From: Nocardioides scoriae
Lineage (GTDB): Bacteria > Actinomycetota > Actinomycetes > Propionibacteriales > Nocardioidaceae
Reading direction: 5' to 3'
Assembly (NCBI RefSeq): GCF_900104965.1
Contig: NZ_LT629757.1
Coordinates: 1,054,001-1,118,000, forward strand
Length of the DNA stretch: 64,000 nt
Numbering within the stretch: the first letter of the stretch is position 1; the number at the start of each line of letters is the position of its first letter. The translations under genes were made by a program, and so were the position numbers. The notes below the pieces were generated by a model. The model saw only the letters and a list, made by a program, of their open reading frames with translations. It was not told the origin of the DNA and searched no databases. Shown piece after piece: positions 42,103 to 51,429 of the stretch.

Positions 42103-43682
42103 GGGGCTACTTCCTGGGTCGTGGTGGGGCTGCCGGGGGCGGAGACAGCGGGGGTGCCGGTCATGTGGCGCATGATCTGCTCGGCGTCGTAGTCGCCGTC
42201 GGACCCGCGGCTCACCTCGGCGGTGATGCGGCCCTCGGCGAGTGTGTAGATCCGGTCGCACAGCCCGAACAGCTCGGGCAGCTCCGAGGAGATGACCAGC
42301 ACGGCCCGGCCCTGGGCGGCGAGCTCGTGGATCACGGTGTAGATCTCGTACTTCGCGCCCACGTCGATGCCCCGGGTGGGCTCGTCGAGGATCAGCACCT
42401 GGGGGTCGGTGTGCATCCACTTGCCCAGCACGACCTTCTGCTGGTTGCCGCCCGAGAGCGTGGCGACGCCCTGGTCGACCGACGAGGCCTTGATGTTGAG
42501 AGCCCTGCGGTAGTGCTCGGCGACCTCGACCTCCTTGCCCTCGTCGACCGTCAGGCCGCGGCGCAGGCTGCCGAGGGAGGCCGACACGACCGAGCGCTTG
42601 ATGTCGTCGAGCAGGTTGAGGCCCAGGCCCTTGCGGTCCTCGCTGACGTAGGCGATGCCGGCCGCGATCGCCTCCGGCACCGAGCGCAGCTGCAGCTCGC
42701 GCCCGTCGAGACGCAGCGTGCCCTCGGTGCCGCTGCCGTAGGAGCGGCCGAAGACGCTGCGCGCCAGCTCGGTGCGCCCCGACCCCATCAGGCCGGCGAT
42801 GCCGACGATCTCGCCGCGCCGCACGGTCAGGTCGGCACCCCGGATCACCTCGCGGCTGCGGTCCAACGGGTGGGTGACGGTCCAGTCGCTGAGCTCGAGG
42901 CGCACCTCGCCGAGGTCGGGGGTGCGCGCGGGGAAGCGGTGGTCGAGGTCGCGCCCGACCATGCCGCGGATGATCCGGTCCTCGTCGACGCTGTCCTCGG
43001 CGACGCCGAGGGTCTCGATGGAGCGGCCGTCGCGGATGATGGTGATCTCGTCGGAGACGGCCGCGATCTCGCCGAGCTTGTGGCTGATCATGATGCAGGT
43101 GACGCCCTTGAGCTGCAGGTCGCGCAGCAGGTCGAGCAGGTGCGCGGCGTCGTCGTCGTTGAGGGCGGCGGTGGGCTCGTCGAGGATGAGCAGGCGCACC
43201 TTCTTCGACAGCGCCTTGGCGATCTCCACGAGCTGCTGCTTGCCGACACCGAGGTGCTTGACCTGGGTCAGCGGGTTCTCGGCCAGGCCGACCCGGGCGA
43301 GGAGCTCGGCGGACTCGCTGTGGGCGCGGTCCCAGGAGATCACGCCGCGGCGGCTGGTCTCGTTGCCGAGGAACATGTTCTCGGCGATGGAGAGCTCGGG
43401 GATGAGCGCGAGCTCCTGGTGGATGATGACGACGCCCGCGGCCTCGGAGTCCTTGATGCCCTTGAAGGCGACCTCCTGACCGTCGAGGAGGACCTGGCCG
43501 TCGTAGCTGCCGTGCGGGTAGACGCCGCTGAGCACCTTCATCAGGGTCGACTTGCCGGCGCCGTTCTCGCCGCAGATGGCGTGGACGGTGCCGCGGCGCA
43601 CGCGCAGGTCGACCCGGTCGAGCGCCTTGACCCCCGGGAACTGCTTGGTGATGGCGCGCATCTCCAGGACGGGTGGTTCCAT
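42099..43682 (-). CDS. mmsA: Sugar ABC transporter ATP-binding protein, two ATPase domains (MmsA/GguA-type)
   Basis: 527 aa from the ATG with a GGAAGG site. Two ABC ATPase halves. The first has Walker [15 protein letters not shown] (about residue 37), a degenerate signature [16 protein letters not shown] and Walker [12 protein letters not shown]. The second lacks a proper Walker A ([12 protein letters not shown]) as in all sugar importers of this family, but has the signature [16 protein letters not shown] and [20 protein letters not shown]. Energises import of monosaccharides. Overlaps the permease gene; the binding-protein gene lies 101 nt upstream. Confidence 0.92.
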   Translation of the reverse strand: MEPPVLEMRAITKQFPGVKALDRVDLRVRRGTVHAICGENGAGKSTLMKVLSGVYPHGSYDGQVLLDGQEVAFKGIKDSEAAGVVIIHQELALIPELSIAENMFLGNETSRRGVISWDRAHSESAELLARVGLAENPLTQVKHLGVGKQQLVEIAKALSKKVRLLILDEPTAALNDDDAAHLLDLLRDLQLKGVTCIMISHKLGEIAAVSDEITIIRDGRSIETLGVAEDSVDEDRIIRGMVGRDLDHRFPARTPDLGEVRLELSDWTVTHPLDRSREVIRGADLTVRRGEIVGIAGLMGSGRTELARSVFGRSYGSGTEGTLRLDGRELQLRSVPEAIAAGIAYVSEDRKGLGLNLLDDIKRSVVSASLGSLRRGLTVDEGKEVEVAEHYRRALNIKASSVDQGVATLSGGNQQKVVLGKWMHTDPQVLILDEPTRGIDVGAKYEIYTVIHELAAQGRAVLVISSELPELFGLCDRIYTLAEGRITAEVSRGSDGDYDAEQIMRHMTGTPAVSAPGSPTTTQEVAP

Positions 43683-43783
43683 CACTGGTCCTTCCGGTGA
43701 GGTGGTGGACGGCGGGTGGGGTGCGGGCCGGTGGCCGGTCACGGGAATCGCGACCGACCACCGCCCGCGGGGTCAGCTCCGGG

Positions 43784-44878
43784 TCACTTCAGCTCGTCGG
43801 CGGTGTAGTAGCCCGAGTCGACGAGGACCTCCTGCACGTCGTCCTTGGTGACGGGCTGCGGCTCGAGGAGGTACGACGGCACGACCTTCTTGCCGTTGTC
43901 GTAGGTCTTGTCGTCGTTGATCTCGGGCTTGTCACCGGCCGAGATGGCCTTGACCATCGCGACGGTGACCTTGGCGAGCTCGCGGGTGTCCTTGAAGATC
44001 GTGGAGTACTGCTCACCGGCCTCGATCGACTTCACCGACGCCAGCTCGGCGTCCTGGCCGGTGACGACGGGCAGCGGCTTGTCGCCGGAGCCGTAGCCGT
44101 TGGCCTTGAGGGCCGCGATGATGCCCAGCGAGAGGCCGTCGTACGGCGAGAGCACGCCCTGGACGTCCTTCTGGGTGTAGGTGCGCGTGAGGATGTCCTC
44201 CATGCGCTTCTGCGCGGTGGCGGGGTCCCAGCGCAGCGTGGCGGCCTGCTCGAAGTCGGTCTGGCCCGAGGCGACGACGAGGTCGCCCGCGTCGATGGCC
44301 GGCTGGAGCTTGGTCATGGCGCCCTTCCAGAAGAAGGTCGCGTTGTTGTCGTCGGGCGAGCCGGCGAAGAGCTCCACGTTGTACGGCGGCTTGCCGGCCG
44401 CCTCGAGCCCGGCGAGCAGCGACTCGGCCTGCATGACGCCGACCTGCTCGTTGTCGAAGGTCGTGTAGTAGTCGACGGCGTCGGTGTCGCGGATCAGCCG
44501 GTCGTAGGAGATCACGGGGATGTCGGAGTCCGACGCCGTCTGCAGCACGTCGCCGAGCGCGGTGCCGTCGATGGCGGCGACGATGAGCATCGAGCTGCCC
44601 TTGGTGACCATGTTCTCGACCTGGGAGACCTGGGTCGGGATGTCGTCCTCGGCGTACTGGAGGTCGACCTCGTAGCCGGCGTCCTCGAGCTGCTTCTTGA
44701 TGTTGTTGCCGTCGGCGATCCAGCGCTCCGAGGACTTGGTGGGCATCGCGACGCCGACCGTGCCCTTGTCGCCGTCGCCCGAACCGCTGCCACCGCCGCT
44801 GCCGCAGGCGGCGAGCGAGAGGCTGAGGGTGGCGGCGGCGAAGGTCGCGACGGCCTTGGTGGCCAGGGGTGTGCGCAT
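43784..44878 (-). CDS. chvE: Multiple-monosaccharide-binding lipoprotein (ChvE-like)
   Basis: 364 aa, ATG with an AGGAGA site. Lipoprotein signal peptide with lipobox SLAACGSG (Cys about 25). The mature start [19 protein letters not shown] and [19 protein letters not shown] are shared with Agrobacterium ChvE and XylF-type proteins, and [27 protein letters not shown] is the C-terminal sugar-pocket region. It binds aldoses such as glucose, galactose, arabinose or xylose; the exact sugar cannot be told. First gene of chvE-mmsA-mmsB, under two LacI-type operators. Confidence 0.91.
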   Translation of the reverse strand: MRTPLATKAVATFAAATLSLSLAACGSGGGSGSGDGDKGTVGVAMPTKSSERWIADGNNIKKQLEDAGYEVDLQYAEDDIPTQVSQVENMVTKGSSMLIVAAIDGTALGDVLQTASDSDIPVISYDRLIRDTDAVDYYTTFDNEQVGVMQAESLLAGLEAAGKPPYNVELFAGSPDDNNATFFWKGAMTKLQPAIDAGDLVVASGQTDFEQAATLRWDPATAQKRMEDILTRTYTQKDVQGVLSPYDGLSLGIIAALKANGYGSGDKPLPVVTGQDAELASVKSIEAGEQYSTIFKDTRELAKVTVAMVKAISAGDKPEINDDKTYDNGKKVVPSYLLEPQPVTKDDVQEVLVDSGYYTADELK

Positions 44879-45017
44879 GGGTTCTCCTGATCAGGGTGAG
44901 GGCACGACGGGGCCGTCGGCCGGGGGTTGTGGGTGGCGCACCCGGGGAGGGGCTGATCAGGCCCCACCGACGACGCCGGCCCGTCTGCGCTCGCCCGGTC
45001 CACGGACCAGATGGTGA

Positions 45018-45055
45018 TGTGAGCGCTAACAGGCCTGAGTGTGTTAGCGCTCACA
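45018..45055. promoter_or_regulatory. Paired LacI-type operators before the sugar transporter
   Basis: TGTGAGCGCTAACA (45018-45031) and its exact reverse complement TGTTAGCGCTCACA (45042-45055) lie 24 bp apart centre to centre. Each is a typical LacI/GalR-family operator with a central AGCGCT. They lie 140-177 nt before the chvE ATG. No LacI-family gene is present within the window. Confidence 0.82.
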
Positions 45056-45174
45056 CCCGATGTCAAGGACCTCGTTCACGTCGTGTTCACGGCGCGACCC
45101 CGACGAGGGGTGCGACGAGGGGTGCGACGAGCGCCGGCGACGGGCGCCCTCGGAGCCGGGTCCACCGGTCGGGC

Positions 45175-47406
45175 TCAGGCCCGGACGTCGGCCCAGACGG
45201 TCTTGCCCCCGCCGGAGGGCTCCACGCCCCACTCGGTGGCCAGGGCGCCGATGAGCAGCATGCCGCGGCCTCCGGGGGCGTCCTCGTCGACGGGGCGCGG
45301 GCGCGGCACCCGGGAGGAGGCGTCGGTGACCATCACCCGCACCACGTGCTCGAGGCGACGCAGCTCCAGCGAGGCGGACCCCTCGGTGTGGACCAGCGCG
45401 TTGGTGACCATCTCGGTCACCAGCAGGCGCACGGGGTCGGCGACCCGGCGCAGGCCCCAGGAGCGCAGCGTGGCGTCGGCGAAGGCGCGGGCCGAGGCGA
45501 CCTCGGTCACCGACGCGACCTCGAGGTCGGCGCGACGGAAGAGCGAGGCCGGGCCGGCGTACTCGCAGGCGAGCAGGGCGACGTCGTCGCGGCTGCGCAC
45601 CCCGACCGCGGCCAGGACCTCGTCGACGTCGGCCTCGAGCCGCTCCTGGCGCGGCCGGGGCGCGGCGGGGTGGCCGTCGTGGGTGGCGCCGACCGCGTCG
45701 ACGAGCGCGTCCACGCCCAGGTCGAGGTCGACGCCGGGCACCTCGACCAGACCGTCGGTGTAGAGCAGCACCCGGTCCCCCGCGCCCAGCCGCAGCTCGG
45801 TGGTGGGCCACTCGGCGTCGGGCAGCACGCCGAGCGGGATGCCGCCCTCGGCGTCGAGCTCCTCGACGGTGCCGTCGGAGCGCCACAGCAGCGGCAGCGT
45901 GTGACCGGCCCGCACCACCGACGCCTGGCCGGTCGCGGGGTCGATGCCGACCAGGCAGCAGGTGGCGATGGCCTCGGTCTGCAGGGTCTCCATCACCCGG
46001 TTGACGCGCGAGAGGGCGGCATGGGGCGCGTGGCCCTCGACGAGGTAGGCGTAGAGCGCCACCCGGAGCTGGCCCATCACCGCGGCGGCCGACACGCTGT
46101 GGCCCTGCACGTCGCCGATGACCAGCACGACCCCACCGTCGGGCGTCGCGATCACGTCGTACCAGTCGCCGCCGACCTCGGCGTCGACCGAGCCGGGGAC
46201 GTAGCGCACGGCGACCGCCAGCGCGTCGACGGCCGGCAGCGTGAGCGGCAGCAGCGAGCGCTGCAGGGTCTGCGACACCGAGATGGCGTGCGCCGCGCTG
46301 TCGCGCAGCGCCTCCTGCGCCCGGCCCTCGGACTCCCGGAGCTCGACCTGCCGCAGCGCCAGCGCGAGCTGCTCGGCCGCGCTGGAGAGCCAGTCGACCT
46401 CGACGGCGTCGACGTGGCGGGGCTCGCGCCACGCCAGCGCGAGCGCTCCGAGCGTGCGCGGCCCCACGGCCAGTGGCAGCACCACGGTGGCCTCGATGCC
46501 CGACAGGCTCGCCCCGAGGTCGGGGAAGCGCGCCGCCAGGTCGGCGAGCGAGCCGTGGACCAGTGGGCGCCGCTCCTCGGCGCTGACCGCCACCGGGTTG
46601 TCGCCGTGGCGCGGAAGCCACGCGGTCTGGGGCGCCTGGGGCGACGGCCCGTCGTCGCCGCGACCGCTGGACGCGGCCGCCACGGCGCGGTAGACGTCGC
46701 CGTCGGCGAGGTAGACGCCCACCCGCAGCGCCCCGAGCGGGCCCACGAGGGTCTCGGTGACGGCGCGCAGCACCTCTTCGCGATCCGTGGCCCGGGCCAG
46801 CCGCGAGGTGATCTGCTGCAGCAGCAGGAGCCGCTCCGCCGCCTGCTCGGCGACCCGCCGGGCGGCCAGCTCACGGGCGTAGTGGCGGGCGTTCTCGATC
46901 GCCACCGCCGCCTGCGTCGCGACCAGCCGCACGACGTCCTCGCTGCGATCGTCGAAGCGGTCGTGGTCGGGGTGGCCGAAGATGAGCGCGCCCAGCACCT
47001 CGCCCGAGCGGGCCACGACCGGGGTGGCGAGGAACCCGAGCCGCGGTGCGGCGTCGTCGTGCGGGCTGCCGGGGTCGACCAGCCGCACCGTCTCGCGGCC
47101 GGCGAAGGTCGGGGTGAACAGCTCGGTGATCCGCGGCACCGAGAGCTGCGTGAGCGCCCCGGCCCCGTCGCCCGAGACGACCCGCAGGCCGGAGTCGAGG
47201 TCGTCGTCGGCGACGGCCTCGTAGAAGAACGCCCCGAACCGGGCCCCGGACAGGCGGGTGCCGGTGTCGGTGACCGACTGCAGCACCCGGTCCAGGTCGA
47301 GGTCGGAGTTGATGGCCTCGGTCATCTCGACGAACACCTGGAGGTCGTCGAGGATCCGGCGCACCACCACCTCCGGCCCCTCGGGCGTGACCACCGCTGT
47401 GTCCAC
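45175..47406 (-). CDS. GAF-GAF-PP2C-HATPase regulator (phosphatase fused to anti-sigma-type kinase)
   Basis: 743 aa, GTG start. Two GAF domains (about residues 20-175 and 195-350) are followed by a SpoIIE-type PP2C domain with SLLPLTLPAVDALAVAVRYVPG, EVGGDWYDVIATPDGGVVLVIGDVQGHS and GDRVLLYTDGLVEVPG (about 375-600). A C-terminal RsbW/HATPase domain has LLVTEMVTNALVHTEGSASL and GGRGMLLIGALATEWG. Phosphatase and kinase-like activities for a STAS antagonist thus sit on one chain. Redox, gas or light signals could act through the GAF parts. No STAS gene nearby. Divergent from the MFS gene. Confidence 0.88.
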   Translation of the reverse strand: MDTAVVTPEGPEVVVRRILDDLQVFVEMTEAINSDLDLDRVLQSVTDTGTRLSGARFGAFFYEAVADDDLDSGLRVVSGDGAGALTQLSVPRITELFTPTFAGRETVRLVDPGSPHDDAAPRLGFLATPVVARSGEVLGALIFGHPDHDRFDDRSEDVVRLVATQAAVAIENARHYARELAARRVAEQAAERLLLLQQITSRLARATDREEVLRAVTETLVGPLGALRVGVYLADGDVYRAVAAASSGRGDDGPSPQAPQTAWLPRHGDNPVAVSAEERRPLVHGSLADLAARFPDLGASLSGIEATVVLPLAVGPRTLGALALAWREPRHVDAVEVDWLSSAAEQLALALRQVELRESEGRAQEALRDSAAHAISVSQTLQRSLLPLTLPAVDALAVAVRYVPGSVDAEVGGDWYDVIATPDGGVVLVIGDVQGHSVSAAAVMGQLRVALYAYLVEGHAPHAALSRVNRVMETLQTEAIATCCLVGIDPATGQASVVRAGHTLPLLWRSDGTVEELDAEGGIPLGVLPDAEWPTTELRLGAGDRVLLYTDGLVEVPGVDLDLGVDALVDAVGATHDGHPAAPRPRQERLEADVDEVLAAVGVRSRDDVALLACEYAGPASLFRRADLEVASVTEVASARAFADATLRSWGLRRVADPVRLLVTEMVTNALVHTEGSASLELRRLEHVVRVMVTDASSRVPRPRPVDEDAPGGRGMLLIGALATEWGVEPSGGGKTVWADVRA

Positions 47407-47484
47407 GCGCCCCGCTGCTTGTCGTCCGGCAGCCTAGGTGGTGCACCCACGACCGGCACCCGCGCCCGGCTAGATTCCCACCTC

Positions 47485-48699
47485 GTGGCGGACCAGGTGC
47501 GGGACAGACGGATGTGGCCGCTGTACGCCGCGGGGTTCACCACCGCCTTCGGCGCCCACGCCGTGGCGGCCAGCCTGGGGACGGGACTCGGCGGCGCGGG
47601 GGGCTCGCTGCTCACCCTCGGCCTGCTGCTCGCGCTGTACGACGGCGCGGAGGTCCTCCTCAAGCCCGTGTTCGGCGCGGTGGCCGACCGGGTCGGGGCC
47701 CGTCCGGTGCTCCTGGCCGGGCTGGTCGGCTTCGCCGCGGCCTCGGCCGTCTACGTCGTCGCCGACGCCCCCGCGTGGCTCTGGGCGGCCCGCCTGGGCC
47801 AGGGGGCGGCGGCCTCGGCCTTCTCCCCCGCCGCCTCGTCGCTCGTGGCACGGCTCAACCCCGCGGCCCGGCACGGCCGGGCGTTCGGCTCCTACGGCTT
47901 CTACAAGTCGCTCGGCTACACCCTGGGCCCGCTGCTGGGCGGCGTGCTGGTCCTGCTCGGCGGGCTGTGGCTGCTGTTCGCGGTCACGGCCGTCCTGGGG
48001 CTGGCGGTCGCCGGCTGGGCGCTGCTCGTGGTGCCCGACGTGCCGCCCCTGCCCCGCACCCGCCAGACCGTGGTCGACCTCGCGCGGCGCCTGACCGACC
48101 GGGCCTTCCTGGCCCCCACGGCCGCCCTGGCCGGCGCCACCGCGGCGCTCTCGGTCGGCGTGGGCTTCCTGCCCGTGACGGGTGCGGCGGCCGGGCTCGG
48201 ACCGGTCGCGACCGGCGCCGCCGTGTCGGTGCTCGCCGCCACCGCGGCCCTCGTGCAGCCCCGCGCCGGACGTGCGCTCGACGCCGGCCGGCTGGCCACC
48301 CGCACCGGACTGCTCGCCGGTCTGCTGCTGGCCGCGCTCGGTCTGGCCGCACCGCTGCTGCCAGGTCCGCTCGACGTCGTCGGCGTGCTCGTCGCGGCCG
48401 TGCTGGTCGGCACCGGCACCGGCCTCATCACGCCCCTGGGGTTCGCCGCGCTGGCCGCCTCGACGCCGGAGGCGCGCCTGGGCCAGACCATGGGCACCGC
48501 CGAGCTGGGACGCGAGCTCGGCGACGCCGGAGGGCCGCTGCTGGTCGGCGCGGTCGCCACGGTGGCCACCCTCGACCTGGGGTACGCCGCCCTCGCCGTC
48601 GTGCTCGCCGTCGGGCCCCTGGTGGTGCTCGCGCGGGGGTCGCGCGGCTCCCGCGGGGCGGCCCCGGGCGCGTCAGCCGGCCCCGGACCGGTCGTCTGA
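47485..48699 (+). CDS. Major facilitator superfamily transporter
   Basis: 404 aa from a GTG at 47485. Twelve hydrophobic segments; motif A-type loop GAVADRVGARPVLLAG at about residue 68 and an AFSPAASSLVARL/GRAFGSYGFYKSLGYTLGPLLGG block at about 120-155 typical of drug-efflux MFS proteins. The second half has VGTGTGLITPLGFAALAASTPEARLGQTMG. Probable exporter of unknown substrate. Divergent from the GAF-PP2C regulator with an 80-nt gap. Confidence 0.82.
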   Translation: MADQVRDRRMWPLYAAGFTTAFGAHAVAASLGTGLGGAGGSLLTLGLLLALYDGAEVLLKPVFGAVADRVGARPVLLAGLVGFAAASAVYVVADAPAWLWAARLGQGAAASAFSPAASSLVARLNPAARHGRAFGSYGFYKSLGYTLGPLLGGVLVLLGGLWLLFAVTAVLGLAVAGWALLVVPDVPPLPRTRQTVVDLARRLTDRAFLAPTAALAGATAALSVGVGFLPVTGAAAGLGPVATGAAVSVLAATAALVQPRAGRALDAGRLATRTGLLAGLLLAALGLAAPLLPGPLDVVGVLVAAVLVGTGTGLITPLGFAALAASTPEARLGQTMGTAELGRELGDAGGPLLVGAVATVATLDLGYAALAVVLAVGPLVVLARGSRGSRGAAPGASAGPGPVV

Positions 48700-48713
48700 G
48701 CCAGGATCGGCGC

Positions 48714-49349
48714 ATGCGAGGTGACTCCGGCGACCACCCGACCTGGGACCTGGCCGACCTGCCGGGCGAGGTGCGGGTCGCGCTGGAGACGCTGGTCGCG
48801 CACCGCGGCGTGGTGCTCGTCGACGGCGGCGCGCCGGTCGGCTCGCTCGCCTTCTCCCCCGCCGTGCTGGAGGGCGTCGTGGTCGATCCCGCGCCGGCCG
48901 ACCCGTCCGGACCCGCCGAGCGCGAGGACGTCACCGTGGTCGCGACCGGCACCAAGCTGTCCGCCGCGGCGCGGGCCCGGCTGAGCGAGTCGCTGGGGCC
49001 GGCGTACGTCGTGGTCGACGTGTCCGAGGCCCCGCCCACGACCGACGTCGTGCTGATCCACGCGGTCAGCCCGCAGCTGGTGGGCGTGCTGCGGGCCACC
49101 TTCCCCCGGGCCCGGGTCCTCGTCGCCGAGCTCCTCGACGACGAGCTCGGCCTCGACGTCCGCGGGCCGGTGGGCCGGCTGCTGGACGCCGGTGCCCACG
49201 CCTACCTGCCCCGCGGGCCGGTCGAGCAGGTGGGTCGCAGCGTCAGGCGCGTCCTGGAGACGCCCGCGGCCGGCGAGCTGGGTGCCTCCGTGCGGTCCCA
49301 CGGCGAGGTCGGCGAGCTGGGCGGCCCGAGCGGGACCGGTCCGTCGTGA
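48714..49349 (+). CDS. Hypothetical protein upstream of chrA
   Basis: 211 aa from the ATG at 48714. Alternating strand-helix pattern with hydrophobic strands VVLVDGG, VTVVATGTK, AYVVVDVSEA, VVLIHAVS and VLVAELLDDELGLDVRGPVG, resembling a receiver-like Rossmann fold (suggested by the LDAGAHAYLPRG segment, similar to the end of response-regulator domains), but with no clear phospho-acceptor. Overlaps chrA by GTGA, so translation is coupled. Function unknown. Confidence 0.6.
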   Translation: MRGDSGDHPTWDLADLPGEVRVALETLVAHRGVVLVDGGAPVGSLAFSPAVLEGVVVDPAPADPSGPAEREDVTVVATGTKLSAAARARLSESLGPAYVVVDVSEAPPTTDVVLIHAVSPQLVGVLRATFPRARVLVAELLDDELGLDVRGPVGRLLDAGAHAYLPRGPVEQVGRSVRRVLETPAAGELGASVRSHGEVGELGGPSGTGPS

Positions 49350-50725
49350 ACAGCGACGACCGGCCCGTGGGGACCCGCGACGTGGTGCCGTTCGGCGAGG
49401 CGACCCGGGCCTGGTTCGCGATCTCGCTGCAGACCTTCGGCGGGCCGGCCGGCCAGATCGCGGTGATGCAGCGCGAGCTGGTCGAGGAGCGCCGGTGGAT
49501 CGGCCAGCGCCGCTTCCTGCACGCGCTGTCGTTCTGCACGCTGCTGCCCGGTCCCGAGGCGCAGCAGCTGGCGATCTACGTCGGCTGGCTGCTCAACGGC
49601 GTCCGGGGCGGCCTGGTCGCCGGGGTGCTCTTCGTGCTGCCCGGGGTGGTGGCGCTGCTCGGCCTCTCGGCCCTCTACGTGGGGTACGGCGAGACCACCG
49701 CGGTCACCGCCCTCTTCGCCGGCCTCGCCCCCGCCGTCCTGGCCGTGGTCGCCCAGGCGGTGGTCCGCGTGGGGGGCAGGGCGCTCGGCCACCCTGCGCT
49801 CGTCGGGCTCGCCGTGGTCGCGTTCCTGGCCCTGACGCTGCTGGCGGTGCCCTTCCCCGCGGTGGTCGCCGCGGCGGGAGCGGTCGGGTGGGCGCTGGGC
49901 CGCTGGGCGCCCGTGACGATGCGTCGGGCCGCAGACGCCACGCCCCAGGACGGCCCCGCTCCCCTGGTCCCCGACGACGCGCTCCACCGCGAGGCGCCGC
50001 GTGGAGCGCACGCCGCCCGGGTGCTGCTGGTCGGAGCCGTCGCCTGGGTCGTGCCGGTCGGGCTCGTCACCTCGCTGACGGGGTTCCACAGCGTCTTCAC
50101 CGACCAGGCGCTGTTCTTCTCCGGGGCCGCGCTGGTCACCTTCGGCGGGGCGTACGCCGTGCTGGCGTACGTCGCGCAGCAGGCCGTCGAGGTCCACGGC
50201 TGGCTGGCACCCGGCGAGATGGTGCGCGGCCTGGCGCTGGCGGAGTCGACGCCGGGGCCGCTGGTCATGGTGGTCCAGTTCGTGGCCTTCGTCGGCGCCT
50301 ACCGCGATCCCGGGCCGCTCGACCCGTGGGTCGCGGCCCTGCTGGGAGCGCTGCTGACGACGTGGGTGACGTTCGTGCCGTGCTTCGTGCTCGTCTTCCT
50401 GGGCGCGCCGCACGTCGAGCGGCTGCGCGGCAACGCCTCGCTCTCGGCCGCGCTGACCGGCATCACCGCGGCGGTGGTCGGCGTGATCGCCCACCTGGCG
50501 CTGTTCTTCGCGCTGCACACCCTGTTCGCCGACACCCGTCGCTCCGGGTGGGGGCCGGTCGCGCTCGAGCTGCCGGTGCCCGACACGCTGCGCCCGGTCG
50601 CCCTCGGGCTCACCGCCCTGGCGGCGCTGCTGCTCCTCGGCCTGCGCTGGTCGGTGCTCCGCACCCTGGGCGCCTGTGCGCTGGCGGGGCTGGTGCTCGG
50701 GCTGGCCGGGGTGCCGGTCGGCTGA
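49346..50725 (+). CDS. chrA: Chromate transporter ChrA
   Basis: 459 aa, GTG start overlapping the previous stop. Two homologous CHR domains: AWFAISLQTFGGPAGQIAVMQRELVE at about residue 22 and SGAALVTFGGAYAVLAYVAQQAVE at about 258; each has the FGG and the GPxxxQ/TPGP motifs (FCTLLPGPEAQQLAIYVGW and LALAESTPGPLVMVVQFVAF). Exports chromate, or takes part in sulfate/chromate transport. Full-length (long-chain) ChrA. No chrB-type regulator is adjacent; the upstream hypothetical protein may serve. Confidence 0.9.
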   Translation: MNSDDRPVGTRDVVPFGEATRAWFAISLQTFGGPAGQIAVMQRELVEERRWIGQRRFLHALSFCTLLPGPEAQQLAIYVGWLLNGVRGGLVAGVLFVLPGVVALLGLSALYVGYGETTAVTALFAGLAPAVLAVVAQAVVRVGGRALGHPALVGLAVVAFLALTLLAVPFPAVVAAAGAVGWALGRWAPVTMRRAADATPQDGPAPLVPDDALHREAPRGAHAARVLLVGAVAWVVPVGLVTSLTGFHSVFTDQALFFSGAALVTFGGAYAVLAYVAQQAVEVHGWLAPGEMVRGLALAESTPGPLVMVVQFVAFVGAYRDPGPLDPWVAALLGALLTTWVTFVPCFVLVFLGAPHVERLRGNASLSAALTGITAAVVGVIAHLALFFALHTLFADTRRSGWGPVALELPVPDTLRPVALGLTALAALLLLGLRWSVLRTLGACALAGLVLGLAGVPVG

Positions 50726-50751
50726 CCCGCCCCAGGCGCGGTGCCGACGGC

Positions 50752-51186
50752 TCAGTCGAGGCAGAACTCGTTGCCCTCGACGTCCTGCATCACCAGGCAC
50801 GACTCGTTCACCCCGTCGGCCTCCATCAGCCGCACCCGCGTCGCTCCGGCCTCGAGCAGCCGGGCGCACTCCGCCTCCAGGGCGTCGAGCCGCTCCTGGC
50901 CGACCATCCCGGTCCCGACCCGGACGTCGAGGTGCAGCCGGTTCTTGGCCGTCTTGCCCTCGGGCACCCGCTGGAAGAACAGCCGCGGCCCCTTCCCCGT
51001 CGGGTCGACGCACGCGAACGCCCCGTCCTGCTGCTCCGGCGGCAGCGTCGCGGCGAACTCGTCCCACGAGGCGAACCCCTCGGGCGGCGGCGGCACGACG
51101 TACCCCAGCGCCTCGCACCAGAACCGCGCCACCCGCTCCGGCTCCGCGCAGTCGAACGTGACCTGGAACTCCCTCACCGTCGCCAT
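50752..51186 (-). CDS. VOC-family protein (glyoxalase/bleomycin-resistance fold)
   Basis: 144 aa. Two beta-alpha-beta-beta-beta modules: EFQVTFDCAEPERVARFWCEALGY at the N-terminus and NRLHLDVRVGTG...ERLDALEAECARLLEAGATRV from about residue 82, ending DVEGNEFCLD. His and Glu positions of the metal site (HLDV, NEFC) are present. Typical of actinobacterial VOC proteins of unknown substrate (glyoxalase-like or antibiotic-binding). Monocistronic. Confidence 0.82.
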   Translation of the reverse strand: MATVREFQVTFDCAEPERVARFWCEALGYVVPPPPEGFASWDEFAATLPPEQQDGAFACVDPTGKGPRLFFQRVPEGKTAKNRLHLDVRVGTGMVGQERLDALEAECARLLEAGATRVRLMEADGVNESCLVMQDVEGNEFCLD

Positions 51187-51263
51187 CGGGTCAGCCTAGG
51201 TGGGGCTCGCCACGGGGGTCGAGGTGTCCGGGGTGGCGGGTGGTCCCCGTCGTCCGAGGCCGG

Positions 51264-51413
51264 CGTCGTGCGAGGTGGTCGCGCGGATCGGCGGACGTCA
51301 TGCGGGCGGGTCGCCAGAGCGGCCACCTCGTATGACGTCCCGGGCCGGGCGGGGCGGACGTCGTGCGAACGGGTCGCCAGGGCAGCCACCTCGCACGACG
51401 TCCCCGGGCCGGC
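51264..51413. repeat. Intergenic repeat array (two 58-nt units plus inverted end)
   Basis: Two nearly identical units start at 51293 and 51356 (period 63): each opens GGACGTC, contains GGGTCGCCAG and CCACCTCG, and closes GACGTC-CC-GGGCCGG, so each can fold on itself. A 14-nt block GTCGTGCGAGGTGG at 51264-51277 is the exact reverse complement of CCACCTCGCACGAC at 51387-51400. The structure resembles REP-type intergenic elements. It fills the gap between the VOC gene and the flavin reductase. Confidence 0.7.
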
Positions 51414-51429
51414 GTCCGGCCCCGGCGAC

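Noticed and set aside
40828-43761. A single long frame that appears to fuse the sugar ATPase and permease
   Set aside because: The first part is out of frame with the ATPase motifs. The ATPase and permease are separate genes joined by an ATGA overlap.
45100-45130. Short tandem GACGAGGGGTGC
   Set aside because: Only about two and a half copies of 12 bp; no sign of function beyond local slippage.
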